Shown one piece after another: positions 1 through 11,506 of a stretch of DNA of 64,000 nt. Position 1 is the stretch's first letter; the number at the start of each line of letters is the position of its first letter. The notes beneath the pieces are model-generated. The model ran no database searches, was not told the DNA's origin, and saw nothing but the letters and a program-made list of their open reading frames with translations. The translations under genes and the position numbers were made by a program. The stretch spans positions 1,860,001 through 1,924,000 of the forward strand of contig NW_020825294.1 of NCBI RefSeq assembly GCF_003286085.1, in the 5' to 3' direction. The stretch is from Drosophila persimilis. Its lineage: Eukaryota > Arthropoda > Insecta > Diptera > Drosophilidae.

Positions 1-1143
1 TGAGTTGTTCGCAAAACAAAATTATATATGTATGTGCTACCATGCTGCGAAAATACAAAATTCGGAGTCCGCGATGCGTGCAGGAGGTGCGATAGTATCG
101 ACTATAATCTCTGACACTTGCGCCAATTTGCATTTTGTGCAGTTTTCATACACACACACGGCGCATACTTAATCAGGGGCACCTCCCTGTGGACTCGAGT
201 GTGACCATATCGATGCGGATCGAATGGCATGCCCCGCCCCCTCAATTCAATCAGCAAAAGGAGGAACATGAACATGACCATGAATAGGAGCGCTAGCAAT
301 GCCTCTGTGGCTGGCTGGCTGGCTGGCTGGCAGCTTACTTAATATGCAGGTCCCAACACAAATTAAAACTCTGCTGTACACAGCACTGCTGTGTTGCATT
401 GGAATCAACACGAAAGAAAAGGGAAGCAGAAGCTGCAGATACCCTTAAAGAAGATCTCCTTGGAGGCCATCCCCCACCGGAGTTACAAACCTCCCTTGGG
501 CAACGTTATACCCTCTCTGCGGAAGAGTACGCGAATAACAAGCTGTTATTGTTATTGTGTGCTGTGTGCACGTTGTCCGTTAGATTTCCCGACAAGAGAC
601 AAAGTTCACTTGTCGCCTAGATCAGATGTGCTGGCAACCCTGTCACCGTTTCTGGCGCATTTTTCCCATCTCTCTCTGGGTGTGTCGCGTGTGTGTCGTG
701 TGCGTGTGTCTCTGTCGTGGAGGGAATTAAATTCATTAGCAATTTGCACGCCGGCAAGCGGGTGAAAAGCGCACCCCCTGACAGGCGGGGAAAACAACGA
801 GAGAGAGGCATGGAACGACAGGCACAGAGGCAGAGACAGCGCCAGACAGGAGACAAACAGAAGCGATTTTTAGTTGAGAATCTTTTACTAAACAGATGCC
901 GCATAAAGGATGTCTGTAGGAGTAGAAAACGCCACAAAGCGAGGGGGGAAGTGGAACCCAAGGAAAGTAAATCAAGACAACGAAACCCCTCAGACTATAC
1001 CATCCCCTTTAGGACACAACAAACACCAGAGTTAGACTAGAATTATTTAATTATTCCGCCTAAATGCTTATTAATTCCATTGTCCAGTCTCGTATTCGGT
1101 TCGGTTCTCATCCAAGTAACAGTCCAAGAGTTCATTCGAGCAT
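1..1143. other. Non-coding stretch, no gene seen
   Basis: No reading frame here looks like a protein; the open frames are low-complexity or antisense shadows. A short GGCT tandem run lies near 309-331. The last ~100 bases are probably the 3' UTR of the minus-strand gene that begins at 1545, since its stop codon is at 1144-1146. Confidence 0.6.
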
Positions 1144-1545
1144 CTAACGCTTGAAGGCCGTGTGAGTAGTGGCAGAGTGAGTACCCGTCAGCAGGGTTCT
1201 GTAGCTCTTGTCCATGTCCATTTGGATGCCATACTCAATCGGATAGACAATGGGCTTGCGCTCCACGCGCCACACAGGTGGCAGCATCAAATCATTCAAA
1301 GATTTATCCAACCTGATGCCGCATTTGCCCTGGTAGTGACGGAACCTCTCCGGCTTGTGTATTTTGTTATACGGATCGCGATAGTAATCCCGATAGTCCT
1401 GGCAATCATTATAGTATCGATCGACTCGGTCCAAACCTCCATAGTCCACCAGTTTGAGACCAGGTAGAACATAGCCCGCCGAGGCAGCACGCTGAACACG
1501 ACTGTTCTTCGATACAGCCAACATATCAACTTCAGGGATAATCAT
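1144..1545 (-). CDS. Uncharacterised 133-aa protein, tandem paralogue A
   Basis: A single-exon frame of 133 residues starts at an ATG at 1545-1543 and stops at 1144. I do not recognise the family. It is soluble-looking, with no signal peptide or membrane segment. It is rich in Tyr, Arg and Asp in its middle (YRDYYRDPY around residues 50-60, then KPERFR and YQGKCG) and ends in SYRTLLTG...FKR. The next gene downstream on the map (2073-2474) is a same-length, gap-free paralogue on the same strand, so the pair arose by tandem duplication. The shared blocks (VDMLAVSKNSRVQR, YRDYYRDPY, KPERFR, SYRTLLTG) and the absence of stops indicate selection for protein. Small basic Tyr-rich duplicated genes are often testis genes in flies, but that is only a guess here. 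Confidence 0.8.
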   Translation of the reverse strand: MIIPEVDMLAVSKNSRVQRAASAGYVLPGLKLVDYGGLDRVDRYYNDCQDYRDYYRDPYNKIHKPERFRHYQGKCGIRLDKSLNDLMLPPVWRVERKPIVYPIEYGIQMDMDKSYRTLLTGTHSATTHTAFKR

Positions 1546-2072
1546 TTTGATTGTTTTTTTGTTAAAATTGAGTGGTTTAAGGTATATTTGTTTATTTATA
1601 TTTTTGTTTGTTATGCGGATCAGAATTTTCTATGTGTGCAAACGATGTGTACCCTAGGGGTTTGTCTGTTTGAATGAGATTTGAGGGGAGTATATGAAGG
1701 GTAAGATAAGGGCCTCCTTCATGCCGAAAAGCGTTGTACTCAACGTACAGCAAAAACAAATAAAAGAAAGCACCCAGCCAAGCTGATGCTGGATCTAAGC
1801 ATCGAAAACTTCTTTATTTGGGCTCCGCTTTCGACTCCTTGAAGCATTTATTGCTTCTAAGATCTTCACAAGACACTATCACTCTACAGATAAACTATCT
1901 TAACAGCCATTTAAAGTCTTCATAGCTTAACATTAAAACAACATTAATACAAATATAATTAATTGTAGACTTGAACTTTTTTTTTATTTTTCTTTAATTT
2001 TAACATTTAATCCGTTGTCTAAAATTGTAACCCTTAATCATAACTAGTAGTTCCAGGCGCGATTCGAGACAT
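1546..2072. other. Spacer between tandem paralogues
   Basis: AT-rich spacer of about 530 bases between the two 133-aa genes. It must hold the 5' leader of paralogue A and the 3' UTR of paralogue B. A long T/A run near 1978-1992 is visible. No separate gene is supported. Confidence 0.6.
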
Positions 2073-2474
2073 CTATCGCTTGAATCCGGAGTGCGTGATG
2101 GGATTGTAGATGCCCGTCAATAATGTCCTGTAGCTCTTGCTCGAGTCCATTGGGTGGCCGTAGTCAACAGGATAGACAATGGGCAGGCGCTCGACACTCG
2201 ATCGAGGGGGCAGCAACATATCCCCCTGAGAATTATCCAGCCTGACGCCGCACTTGCCCTGATACTGACGGAACCTCTCCGGCTTGGGCATTTTGCCGTA
2301 CGGATCGCGATAGTAGTCACGATACTTCTGGCAATCCAGATAGAACCCATCGATTCGGCTGACATCGGCATAGTCCACGCCATTGAGGCCAGGAATCACA
2401 TAACCCAGAATCAAGTTACGCTGAACGCGACTGTTCTTCGAAACAGCCAACATATCCACTTGGGGAATATCCAT
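2073..2474 (-). CDS. Uncharacterised 133-aa protein, tandem paralogue B
   Basis: Single-exon frame of 133 residues with ATG at 2474-2472. It aligns end to end without gaps to the protein at 1144-1545. The N-terminus (VDMLAVSKNSRVQR) and the central YRDYYRDPY-x-K-KPERFR-YQGKCG-RLD block are shared. The C-terminal SYRTLLTG...FKR is also kept, while residues 20-45 and 80-95 have diverged. No domain is recognised, and there is no signal peptide or TM segment. The cysteine in CQ-YRDYY and the one in GKCG are kept in both copies. Equal length plus concentrated divergence suggests both copies are functional rather than one being a relic. Confidence 0.8.
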   Translation of the reverse strand: MDIPQVDMLAVSKNSRVQRNLILGYVIPGLNGVDYADVSRIDGFYLDCQKYRDYYRDPYGKMPKPERFRQYQGKCGVRLDNSQGDMLLPPRSSVERLPIVYPVDYGHPMDSSKSYRTLLTGIYNPITHSGFKR

Positions 2475-5400
2475 GTTGATTGTTGCGCTGAAAGCAATTC
2501 AATTCGATGGAGAATATATGTATATCTAAGTTTTGTCTGTGGATCGAATGTGAATCGATGTTAGCTCTACGAGTTTCAGAAGTAGAATGATATTCTATCA
2601 GGGGGAAGCTGACTTATACAAAAAAGCAAACTAAAGATGCAAGTAAATGGGATAAATACGTAGAATCTTCCTATCTTCAATACGTTACTTTATCTTCTTC
2701 TCAATTAAATCCCGTGCTGTAATTAAAAGACAAGACTTTGCCTTCTGCCAATCGGTAGGAGTGATTGGTCACAGGAAATGGGAAAGGTAGGTGAGTGTAC
2801 ACGAGCATGTCGACGGCAAACTAAACAAAAAGCCATTGATCCATTAACTGAATAGAATGCTTCCTTGCCGTCTGCTGCCTGCTGATGTAACACAAACCCA
2901 ATCAATCAGTGCTGCTTCTTTCTCTGGCTTTTGTTTGCATTCGCAAAAGAAAAACAAGGGAAATCAGGGCAGAAAAGTTCAATAAGGGTCAAAGAAATGT
3001 GTCGCCTGGCTTCAATTAGCTTTGGCTTTGTTCATTCGATTGTCAGCCATAAGTTGCAGAGGCCGAGGCTCCTTAGCCTTAGCCTTGGCCAGAATCAATT
3101 AACATTGCGCATACGACACGGAGTGTGGCACATGGGGCCCATCTGGGGGGATAATTATGCACCATCAATTGCAAAAGTCCTTGCCTTACACTCGGGAACC
3201 GGTTCGATTGACAGAGTCAAGTGCTCTGCCTCCCCAATCGACTGGCAATCGTTCAACTGTTAATAATCAAATATCTATCGCTGTAATTGCTTCGTCCCCG
3301 ACATTCCCCAAGGACTTTGTGCTCGGACTCAGAGTCAGACTCTGACTGTCGGTTAATCAGTTGTCAATTTGCTTTATTGACAGCGCAGGCATTCGTCCGG
3401 AAAGCATAACAACACCAACAGAGTGAAAAAAGATCCCTATCCCCATCGCCATCCCCATCCGCATCTCCACCCGCTTGCATTTCCCTGCTGCAATCTGGAA
3501 AATGGGAAATGGCAAACATTTAATTCTCTGGCAAATGCTGGCCAATTAGCCGGGTCAAAAGCGGAAGCGAGGATAAAACTTGAAACGAGCAAAGGAAAGG
3601 CAAGCGAAAAGCGGCATAATGGGTGTCATCATCAGCGGGTGATTATGAGAACTTTAATGAGGGAGCAATGTGGAGCATAACAATAGATGTATCTATTGTC
3701 CACCTCCCAGAGAGCACTCCGCCTGAGGTCCAAACACCAGCCGTATTAGTTTGGTAAGCCAACAATTGCTGGGATTGTGAGAATTGGTGGCCAATTGTTG
3801 AGCAACATATTCATCTAATTAGCGCGCAGACTGACACTTGATTGATCGGCCACGGGACAAGTTCAATGGCAATGGGAGAATATATTATTCACAATAAGCC
3901 ATTAAGTCGGTGATTGATTCGACCAGTGGCGTCCCTTAAGTTCAATCAAATCTGCTATCCCACTCTCAATAAGTCCATGGGGAAGGGCAACTTTATGATA
4001 TGTTCGGACATAAATCATGCATGAATGTGGCAGCAAAACGATTCCAGATTCAACAGGATTCGAAGAGAAACTCCTCGAACCCCGAGCCTCAAACAGGCGC
4101 CAGCAAATTGCCCAACAAATCAATCAAACATCTGACAGAAGCGAGAAACGACGGTCTTGTATCCACAGGAAGGACATGCAAATGAAAGGGAAACTGGCTC
4201 CTGACTCCCGACTCCTGGCTCCAGCTTTGAGCCTTCTGCTGAAATGGCCAAGGCAACACCGGACATGATGGCCGCATGATGGGGCGCCTCTATTATTTAG
4301 GCTCAAGTGCCCAGCCACTTGATCAAATTTTAAAGAAAAAGACACCGGTAAGACCCTAAATGAAATATTCATGATTCACCTTTGTTCGGAGAGTGTTTTG
4401 AACCCCAAAATGTGAATAGGCAACAATCTAAACAGCTGAATAATTAACCATCTACTTGGGGCTGAGGGGGGGGATGGGCCAAAGAAAAGCAAATAAAATA
4501 TCAAGCATACGCCACACGTGTGCCATCATTTGAATGGTAATTGAATTTTATATTCACATTTGTTAATTTCCTAAAAACACACTACTGCACCCCTGCCCCC
4601 CTTTCGACGGAAACTCAAACATAAACTCAAATTATTCCAACTTCCAATCGACTTCATTATGGGCACACACCGGATGGGAGTCTGCACTCTGGAGCCTGCC
4701 ACCTGCTGTATGCCACATCTCATCTTCTACTGGCTCTCCGAATTTCCACATTAATTGCCTGAGCACCTCATCTCTGTGCTTCTGCTTTTGCCTTTTCTTT
4801 TAGCAGCTGTGGCACGTTAGGCATGCCACCGATGGGAAGCAGAGGCGCCTACTGAAGGCGGGAAAAGCATCATCGGTGAAGTGGACATCGTGCACCTTTT
4901 CTGCTCATTTTCGTGGGCCTCCCGTTTATTTGCACTGCGAGAACGACTGCGCATATTTTTGCCTGCAAATTAATTGTTGACATTTGCAGCAACAAAAAAG
5001 AAGAAAAGAAAAACATTTGTTGAGTAGACGGGTTGAAGCCCAGTCCTGCCCTGCGTTTCCTTCCTTTGCCTTACTTTCCTTTCGTTTCGTCTCGTCTCGT
5101 ATCGTTTTTTTCTTCTTATTAATTAGGAAAACTCTGGGCGAAATGTTATTTGTTTTGTTTGAGTTCAAGTTGGTTAAGTGAGCATTTGTTCAGCTGAATC
5201 GGTGGGTGGGTAGAGCAGAGAAGAGGCATTAATTGTAAGCAGATTGAGCAAGTAATTTGGCTCACTTGATGATTGGACTTTGGGCCAACTTTTGCTGTTG
5301 ATTAAATGCAGTTTGTATTTTTCCAAACTTTGCCAAAAAGTACAACATTTTAAGGGCGATTTCCCTGTTTTAAAGTCTCCCAAAATTATGGTTGACGGAA

Positions 5401-5622
5401 TCCATTAAAAATATTAAAATTGAATAACCATCCCTCAGACCACATTCTTTGCGAATCAAATTCCATCTGCTCTGATCTACTCTGCTATGTTTGTATTTAT
5501 TCAAATGAATATGAATATCCTGTAATACCTGTTATGATATTTCTTCTAAAATGCAATTTCAAACTGGCAAAAGCTGAAATCAAAGCCACAAAATTGTGCA
5601 TGGCCAAGGTAAATGGCCAAAA

Positions 5623-5870
5623 TACAGTGCGCTCTAAAAAAATAAAGCAGGGACATGTCGAAAAAAGTGTGATAATTGTTGGGTAACTTTTTTGAAAAAA
5701 AAAAGATATTAATCGGAGGTGTTTCGGTACCAATGAAAATCCATTTCGATCACAAAAATAAGTTTTTTAACTTTTTTTTAGTATGAATTGCACTAAAAAT
5801 CTGCTTTTAATGCTCACATTTCCAATATATTGAACACTCAACAGACTATACATCTATGAAACGCACTGTA
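5623..5870. mobile_element. MITE-like element, copy 1 (TACAGTGCG ends)
   Basis: A 248-bp AT-rich, non-coding segment. Its left end reads TACAGTGCGCTCTAAAA. Its right end, read on the other strand, is TACAGTGCGTTTCATAG. The first nine bases match, giving an inverted repeat starting with TA. This is the signature of a Tc1/mariner-type non-autonomous element inserted at a TA site. Two further segments in this window (39406-39555 and 56913-57105) have the same ends. A 14-base palindrome, GCACTGTACAGTGC, spans the right boundary (5863-5876). Confidence 0.5.
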
Positions 5871-6240
5871 CAGTGCACTGTGTACTAGCCGGGTAACAGG
5901 CAAATGTCGATATGTAAACATGTTATGTGCAAACTTTTCCCATCTCTTCCCGAAAAAAAAAAACGGGGAGCATAAAAAAATGGCAACTGCATATATCTGA
6001 ACGACTTCCTTCCCGGACATGGACCCATAACGCTGTCGCCTCTGGTTTCACAGTTCTCCGGAGTCTGGACAGCGGCGGAGAGCAGCTGCCAAAATGCATT
6101 ACACAAATTGTCCGTTTATGGCAGGGCAAAGGTAAAAACTCAACCGAAAACCGCACATAAAAACTATTAGGTACTCGGTTAAGGCAAACAGTTTGTCTAC
6201 CTTCATCGCACGGGCACACGAACCGGACGGACACACGGTT

Positions 6241-6266
6241 CCACGGCCACACGGCCACACGGCCAC
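6241..6266. repeat. Short GGCCACAC tandem repeat
   Basis: About three copies of an 8-base GGCCACAC unit in a GC-rich patch, followed by CCGCCCGT repeats at about 6290-6306. Simple-sequence origin; no function assigned. Confidence 0.6.
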
Positions 6267-9200
6267 TCCTTCACTATTCACGTTTCCTGTCCGCCCGTCC
6301 GCCCGTCCAAAGGTTGAAGGAACATCTGTCAGCGGCATTCGGGCGCGACAGTCATCTCAGACATGCGGGCGACACTCGTGCGACATTTTGGCAACATTCT
6401 GTGGCACAACTGCAGTAAGGGGCCAAAGAAGGAAGCACTCCCTAGTTTAGACTTGAAAATACCCGTTTTTTCTCTGGGATTCTGGATATAAATAAGCATT
6501 TTATATATTTTTAGGGCAACTTTCTGGCTTGTCTTGAGTTGTTACAAACATCTTCATGAACACCATCTACCCCTTAATCCACAAGCAGCGGGTATAAAAA
6601 ATCGTATCGAAAACTATCTGACAAACATGTTCCACTCATGCACATAGACAGGGAACAGAGACAGGATGCCGGAGCAGGAGCATTCATGGAACATGGACAT
6701 GGACACGACTCCAGTTCCCCCCGCCGCTCGTAGCTCGTAAATGGGTTGACATTTCAATCTCTGTCTGGGTGTCTGGGAGTCTGGAACTCTGGGGCTGAGA
6801 TGCGCTGAGTACAGTGGGGTGCAGTGGAATTGGGTTGGATGATGATGATTCGGGGGGAACTCCCTGGCATCGCTAACAGCCCTCGTACTATTTCGTGCAT
6901 ATTTCACAAAATTGCATCCGTTTGTCGCATTTTGGCAGCCGCATATTCCAGAGCTCTAAACAACTTCCGCACGACTGAATGCGAGTCAATTACAAAATTG
7001 CATTTTCCACATACCCCCACCCACACCCCCACCCTTATCCCAAAATCAACTGCATCTCACTCGCTCTTTGTCCGCCGTGTCATCTCTTTTGCTCTTCTTT
7101 TTGTTGGTCTTTTGTTTTTATTTTTTTCGAAGCTGCCTTCATTAGGCCAAAGATGTGTTGGTAAAAGTTTTATTTTGGCTAAATTGCCCTCAAACAATTC
7201 TCACAAAAATTGTCTGGGAAACGGCGAGCAGCTTGTTTCATTCAGAGTGGGAAAAGTTTGTTGTTGAAAACTCCATCCATGAAAACATACAAGAGAGGCT
7301 TTGGAGATGGCTTTGAATAGAAAATTTGGACGCACATTGAATTTTTGGATTTGGAAACTACTTAAATTTCAGCTAAGGAATAAAAGCAAAGCATAATTAA
7401 TGCTAGAGTGCTACTGGGAAGCTCATAAATTCACAGAAAAGCCCTTCAAAGTATTATAAAACTATCCTATAAACTTGAACATCCGAAGGAACCTTTTGTG
7501 TACCATCATTTTGTATCTAAAAGGAGAAATCGATCCGAAGAGTGTGTTCCCCCTAGTAAAACCTTGCCCAACGAACCATGAGCCGGCCCTTAGTTTCTTC
7601 GGGAAAACCCATTAGCAGCATCAGCACGAGGAGGGTCCCCTAACTAGTAGATCTGTCCAGCAGGAACAGCCGGGCGGGGGACAGGAAACAGAACTGTTTG
7701 AACCTCTGGACTAAGCGAAGATTTGCGGCTAAGTCACGTAAGGCGAATAAATTTTGTATGACATTGCCGGGTGGTCGGGAGGAGCCAGGAGTTCCGTACG
7801 GGCAGGAGACCATCAAAGTAGCGCAAATTTGTAACGGTAATTTAGCTTGGGCTTCCACCGGATTTCAGTGCCGTAGACGGGGGAGAACTGGGAGAGTTTC
7901 GGTGCCGTAGAAAATGGAAACTTGGGAGATGGGATGCCGATGGAGATGGAGATGGAGGTCACTAAGTAGCATGGACCGTATTTCACGCAAGGACTACGAA
8001 ACAGACAGGACCGACCACGCCCACGTCGGTAACTGGACTTCCGAAAAACCCTCCGAAGTAGCCCTGCAGCCAGCCCTCTCCTTCCATTAGATGCCAAATT
8101 GAATTAAATGTAAAAATCTTTTGCACGCAATTGAGAAATGGAAAAAAGTGCTAAATAAATTTATAGACATGAATATGAAAAGAGAGAAAGATTGCGGGGA
8201 CAGGGAGTGGCTGTGGGAGGAGGAGGAATACATTTCGGGACTTTTTACGACTTCCATAGAAATTAAAATGCCATTTAATGTTGGGAGAATATAAATTAAA
8301 TGGTTCTTTTTTATGTTTATTTCGACTGCCGTCCTTGGCATTGGTTGGGTGGGAGGGGTCCTCCTTGGGGGTTGTGGTTCTGCCTCTGAGGCCGGGACAG
8401 GTCCTGCTGCAGTAAGGCCGATTTGCCGGTAAATTGAATTGGCATAAAACTGAAAACAAACTGAAAGTTTTGCTTTATGTGGCCACCCACCGATGTCTCA
8501 ATTTTGTGCGGGGCGCACCGATCTCTAATCGACTTTTAGATGTTCCATTTTATGGCTACAGATTTTATACATGTTTATTGTCTGGCATCTCGGCCAGAGT
8601 CAAAAACCGTGCGATTTGTAGTGGAAAGAGAGCTATGGACGAGGGAGGCAGGGAGGTAGGGGTACTCGCCAAAGCGAGTTTACTTTGTTGCCAATTGTTT
8701 ATGCCATTTAAATTTGTTATGCGCCTTTTATGTCTCTCTGTCTCTGTGCGGTTTTATGGCCAAAGTTTTATTTATGTCTCCCCTCTCTCTCTGAATTTTC
8801 GACACGCCAATTGCATTTGATTAGATTGTGTTTGCTTTCCTTTTTTGGCTGGGGGACTCTGAAAATATGGCGGAATTTATGAGAAATGGCGATCCAGCAA
8901 GAGCTTTTCTTTAATCAATGGTTGAGTCGATGTTTTACTTTCACTTAAGCCCCAATCCCCAATTAATTTGGCAGTTCTTTGTGACTGAATTATGGATAAG
9001 TTGATGGAGAATCAATTACCAACAGAAGCTTTCCTTAGAGCCAGCTTAAGGGCGCTTTACTTTGCTTCTCCTGTGAGGACATTTCTCTAAGTGCATCCTT
9101 CGGCTTAGCCTCATCACGTGCCCGGAAGGACTTCTCAGCTGTGGAGGAGGAGCAGCAGGGGGAGCCCCTGCTGTTACCTGCGTAAATTAGTTATAGCTGT

Positions 9201-9928
9201 TGGCTTGGCGCTGAGATCGGGCCATATACAAGTGGCCTGCTGTGTTGATTCTACGACATTTAAGAAGATTTATGGCTACACCTTGACGGCAAATGGGCGC
9301 CCGAGTCCAGGTCCGAGAGCCAAGCGGAAGCTGCAGCGAGTCGAGTGCATGGGGCAGGACCTGCTCCGAGCTGGGCAATTTGCCGAAAGTCATTAAGTTT
9401 GCGCATCAGTGCAACAGCAATGAGATTTCCCCACCTCGAGGACCCACAGCCACAGCGGAAAGTCAACGACAACGAGGTCTTTAAGGGCTCATTTTTATTC
9501 AATCCCATTTGGATGCCACGAAGGCACTCGAGAGTTGGCCTGACTGAAGACTGAGGCTCTGGCAGGGTCTGGCAGGGTCTGCCGACAGGCTCTGGCTGAA
9601 ATATAATTATAGTTTCATTTCCGTTCCGACTCGAAAAGCCAAATTTGGCTGGCAGACGTCGTCAACACGTGGCGTATGAGTAATGCATGGCCTTGGGCCT
9701 CAATCTGCTTATAAAATAAAGTCAACAGAGATATGCAGACGACTGCATTAAGCATTTTGACCGAATGATTAAGTAGCTTAATTTATTGAGGGATTGAGGA
9801 GGAGAGTATTCACAAATATAAACATATGCCCCAATAAAAAGCCAAGGATTGAAGAACTCCGAACCAGCTTTAATCTCATCTAACCAGAGGACGAACCATT
9901 TAAATATTCCCTGACCCAAAGATCACAT

Positions 9929-11506
9929 TTAGTGCATCAGTTTGAAGGAAACATAAAGAAAGAGCGACGCGCCACAGCAGAAGAGGCTGCGGCTGACCTT
10001 CTTTATGTCCAGACTGCCTTGCGGATCGCAAAATAGCAGCTCGAAGATCTGACGGAAGAAGCCGGGTTGGAGATCGGTAGGGCTGCCGATAGAGTCTTCG
10101 TCCTCTTCGCTGCTTTGCCTCAGCTCGTGGCGACTCATTAGCTCCAACAGTGGTGTCTCCAGCTCCAGCTCCGCCTTCGAATCGACATCCTTCAGATAGT
10201 CGATGGTGACGAGCTCGCGCTCGCTGTCCAGGTTATATTCCCGAGTCTGGTCGCTCTTGGCGATGCGCTCGTTCTGGCCCTTGGGCCGCGGTGCCATGAT
10301 GGTCTTCATCCACCCGAACCAGTCGAAGCGCTTCTTCATGGGCAAGGCTCGGACTATGCCCACCGGCTGGTCGATGGCATCGTGAAAGGAAGATGTCGAG
10401 CTTATGCAGGATAGATATTCCCCCGGATCGCTTTCGGCATCGGGTTGTTGGTTAATTCGGAGCGCAGTTGGTAGCATAGGATCCTGGGGATCGATGCGAT
10501 CCTGGTGATCGATGAGATTCAGTTGAGCCAGCTCTTGAAAATTGTAAGGAAGCGGGGAGTTTAAGGACACTTGGGGCCGGTCCTCGCCGTAGGTGCTATG
10601 CAGCTGCAATTCCAGCAGTCGCTGATCCTCCGACTGCTCGGCCATGGAGACAGTTTCGTGATTATCGTGGCTGTAATAGCCGGTGGCTCCGTAACTCGAT
10701 GGCTCCCCGGTGTACGGCATCTCATCCTCGAACTCATTCTGATTCCCATATTCATGATATTGCTCTTCGTTCTGCTGATCCTCCTCATACTGATTTCGAG
10801 ACTGCATTTGATCGTCATCTTCATATCGTTCTTCATACAGCATCTGATCATCCTCTTGATATTGAGCCTCATACTGATCTTGGGACTCCTCCGAGTACCG
10901 GCTCTCAACCTCCTGCTCCTGCTCCTGCTCCTGGCTCAGATCGACCGTTTCCTCTCCCTGGCCGCCGCGAAAGCGTGCGGGGCGTAGAGGCCTGTATCCG
11001 AGTCCCCTACTGGCATACCGCCACAGCAGAGAGGGCACCTGGTAGCCGAAGAAGTTTGCCTCTTGGACGGAGGACAAAGCTCTATCCAAAATTGAAGGTC
11101 CTGGCTGCCGCTGAAACCTGCGACGAAACAGTGGCGTGGCTCCGGATCGACGCGGGCTGACCGGTACGGCGGAGGGCCTCAGAAGGCGAACCGAGGGAGA
11201 TGTAAAGGTGGAAGAACGTATCCAACGCGGAGAAGACGGGCGCCAAGCCTGCATTTCCCTGTATACCGAGGAGCGTCCAGAGGGATTCTGCGAGTACTGC
11301 TCCTCGCGTTCCCTGGCGATCTGCTCCCGTACCCGGGCCCTGGCCCGATCCCCGATCACCGCCACCGTCAGCCGCCGCTCCACGTGCCGCCGGTTGATGA
11401 ACGACACCTGGGCCACCACTAACCCATATTCACGACACAACTGGAGGAGCTCCTCGTTTTTCAACTGCTGCAGCTGCTGCAGGACGGTCGGCCTGCCCTG
11501 GGGCAT
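9929..11506 (-). CDS. LEM-like, tail-anchored acidic protein (probable CG3748 orthologue)
   Basis: A single-exon frame. The first real ATG is at 11506-11504, giving 525 residues; the open frame extends upstream only through a non-ATG codon. Residues about 8-50 (TVLQQLQQLKNEELLQLCRE..., then INRRHVERRL) fit the helix-turn-helix pattern of a LEM or LEM-like domain. This domain binds BAF in inner nuclear membrane proteins such as Otefin, Bocksbeutel and MAN1. The middle (about 60-160) is basic and Arg/Ser/Pro-rich. Residues about 185-265 are a highly acidic Gln/Glu/Tyr-rich repetitive tract. The last ~20 residues (LFCCGASLFLYVSFKLM) are hydrophobic and at the extreme C-terminus, as expected for a tail anchor. 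In D. melanogaster the LEM-type gene CG3748 has the CG number next to Eaat1 (CG3747), and Eaat1 is the next gene here. The LEM assignment is from pattern, so moderate. Confidence 0.7.
   Translation of the reverse strand: MPQGRPTVLQQLQQLKNEELLQLCREYGLVVAQVSFINRRHVERRLTVAVIGDRARARVREQIAREREEQYSQNPSGRSSVYREMQAWRPSSPRWIRSSTFTSPSVRLLRPSAVPVSPRRSGATPLFRRRFQRQPGPSILDRALSSVQEANFFGYQVPSLLWRYASRGLGYRPLRPARFRGGQGEETVDLSQEQEQEQEVESRYSEESQDQYEAQYQEDDQMLYEERYEDDDQMQSRNQYEEDQQNEEQYHEYGNQNEFEDEMPYTGEPSSYGATGYYSHDNHETVSMAEQSEDQRLLELQLHSTYGEDRPQVSLNSPLPYNFQELAQLNLIDHQDRIDPQDPMLPTALRINQQPDAESDPGEYLSCISSTSSFHDAIDQPVGIVRALPMKKRFDWFGWMKTIMAPRPKGQNERIAKSDQTREYNLDSERELVTIDYLKDVDSKAELELETPLLELMSRHELRQSSEEDEDSIGSPTDLQPGFFRQIFELLFCDPQGSLDIKKVSRSLFCCGASLFLYVSFKLMH

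Larger units (their letters stand above)
2475..9928. other. Long non-coding stretch (about 7.4 kb)
   Basis: I see no credible gene. The open frames on both strands are short, lack conserved-looking blocks and often arise from simple sequence. It contains one MITE-like element (5623-5870), a GGCCACAC-type tandem run near 6241-6266, and many T-runs. It may hold regulatory DNA or unannotated 5'/3' UTRs. Confidence 0.55.

Noticed and set aside
10571-10987. Leu/Ile-rich plus-strand ORF resembling a membrane protein
   Set aside because: It is the antisense of the Gln/Glu-rich repeat of the LEM-like gene; hydrophobicity is a by-product of reading acidic codons in reverse.
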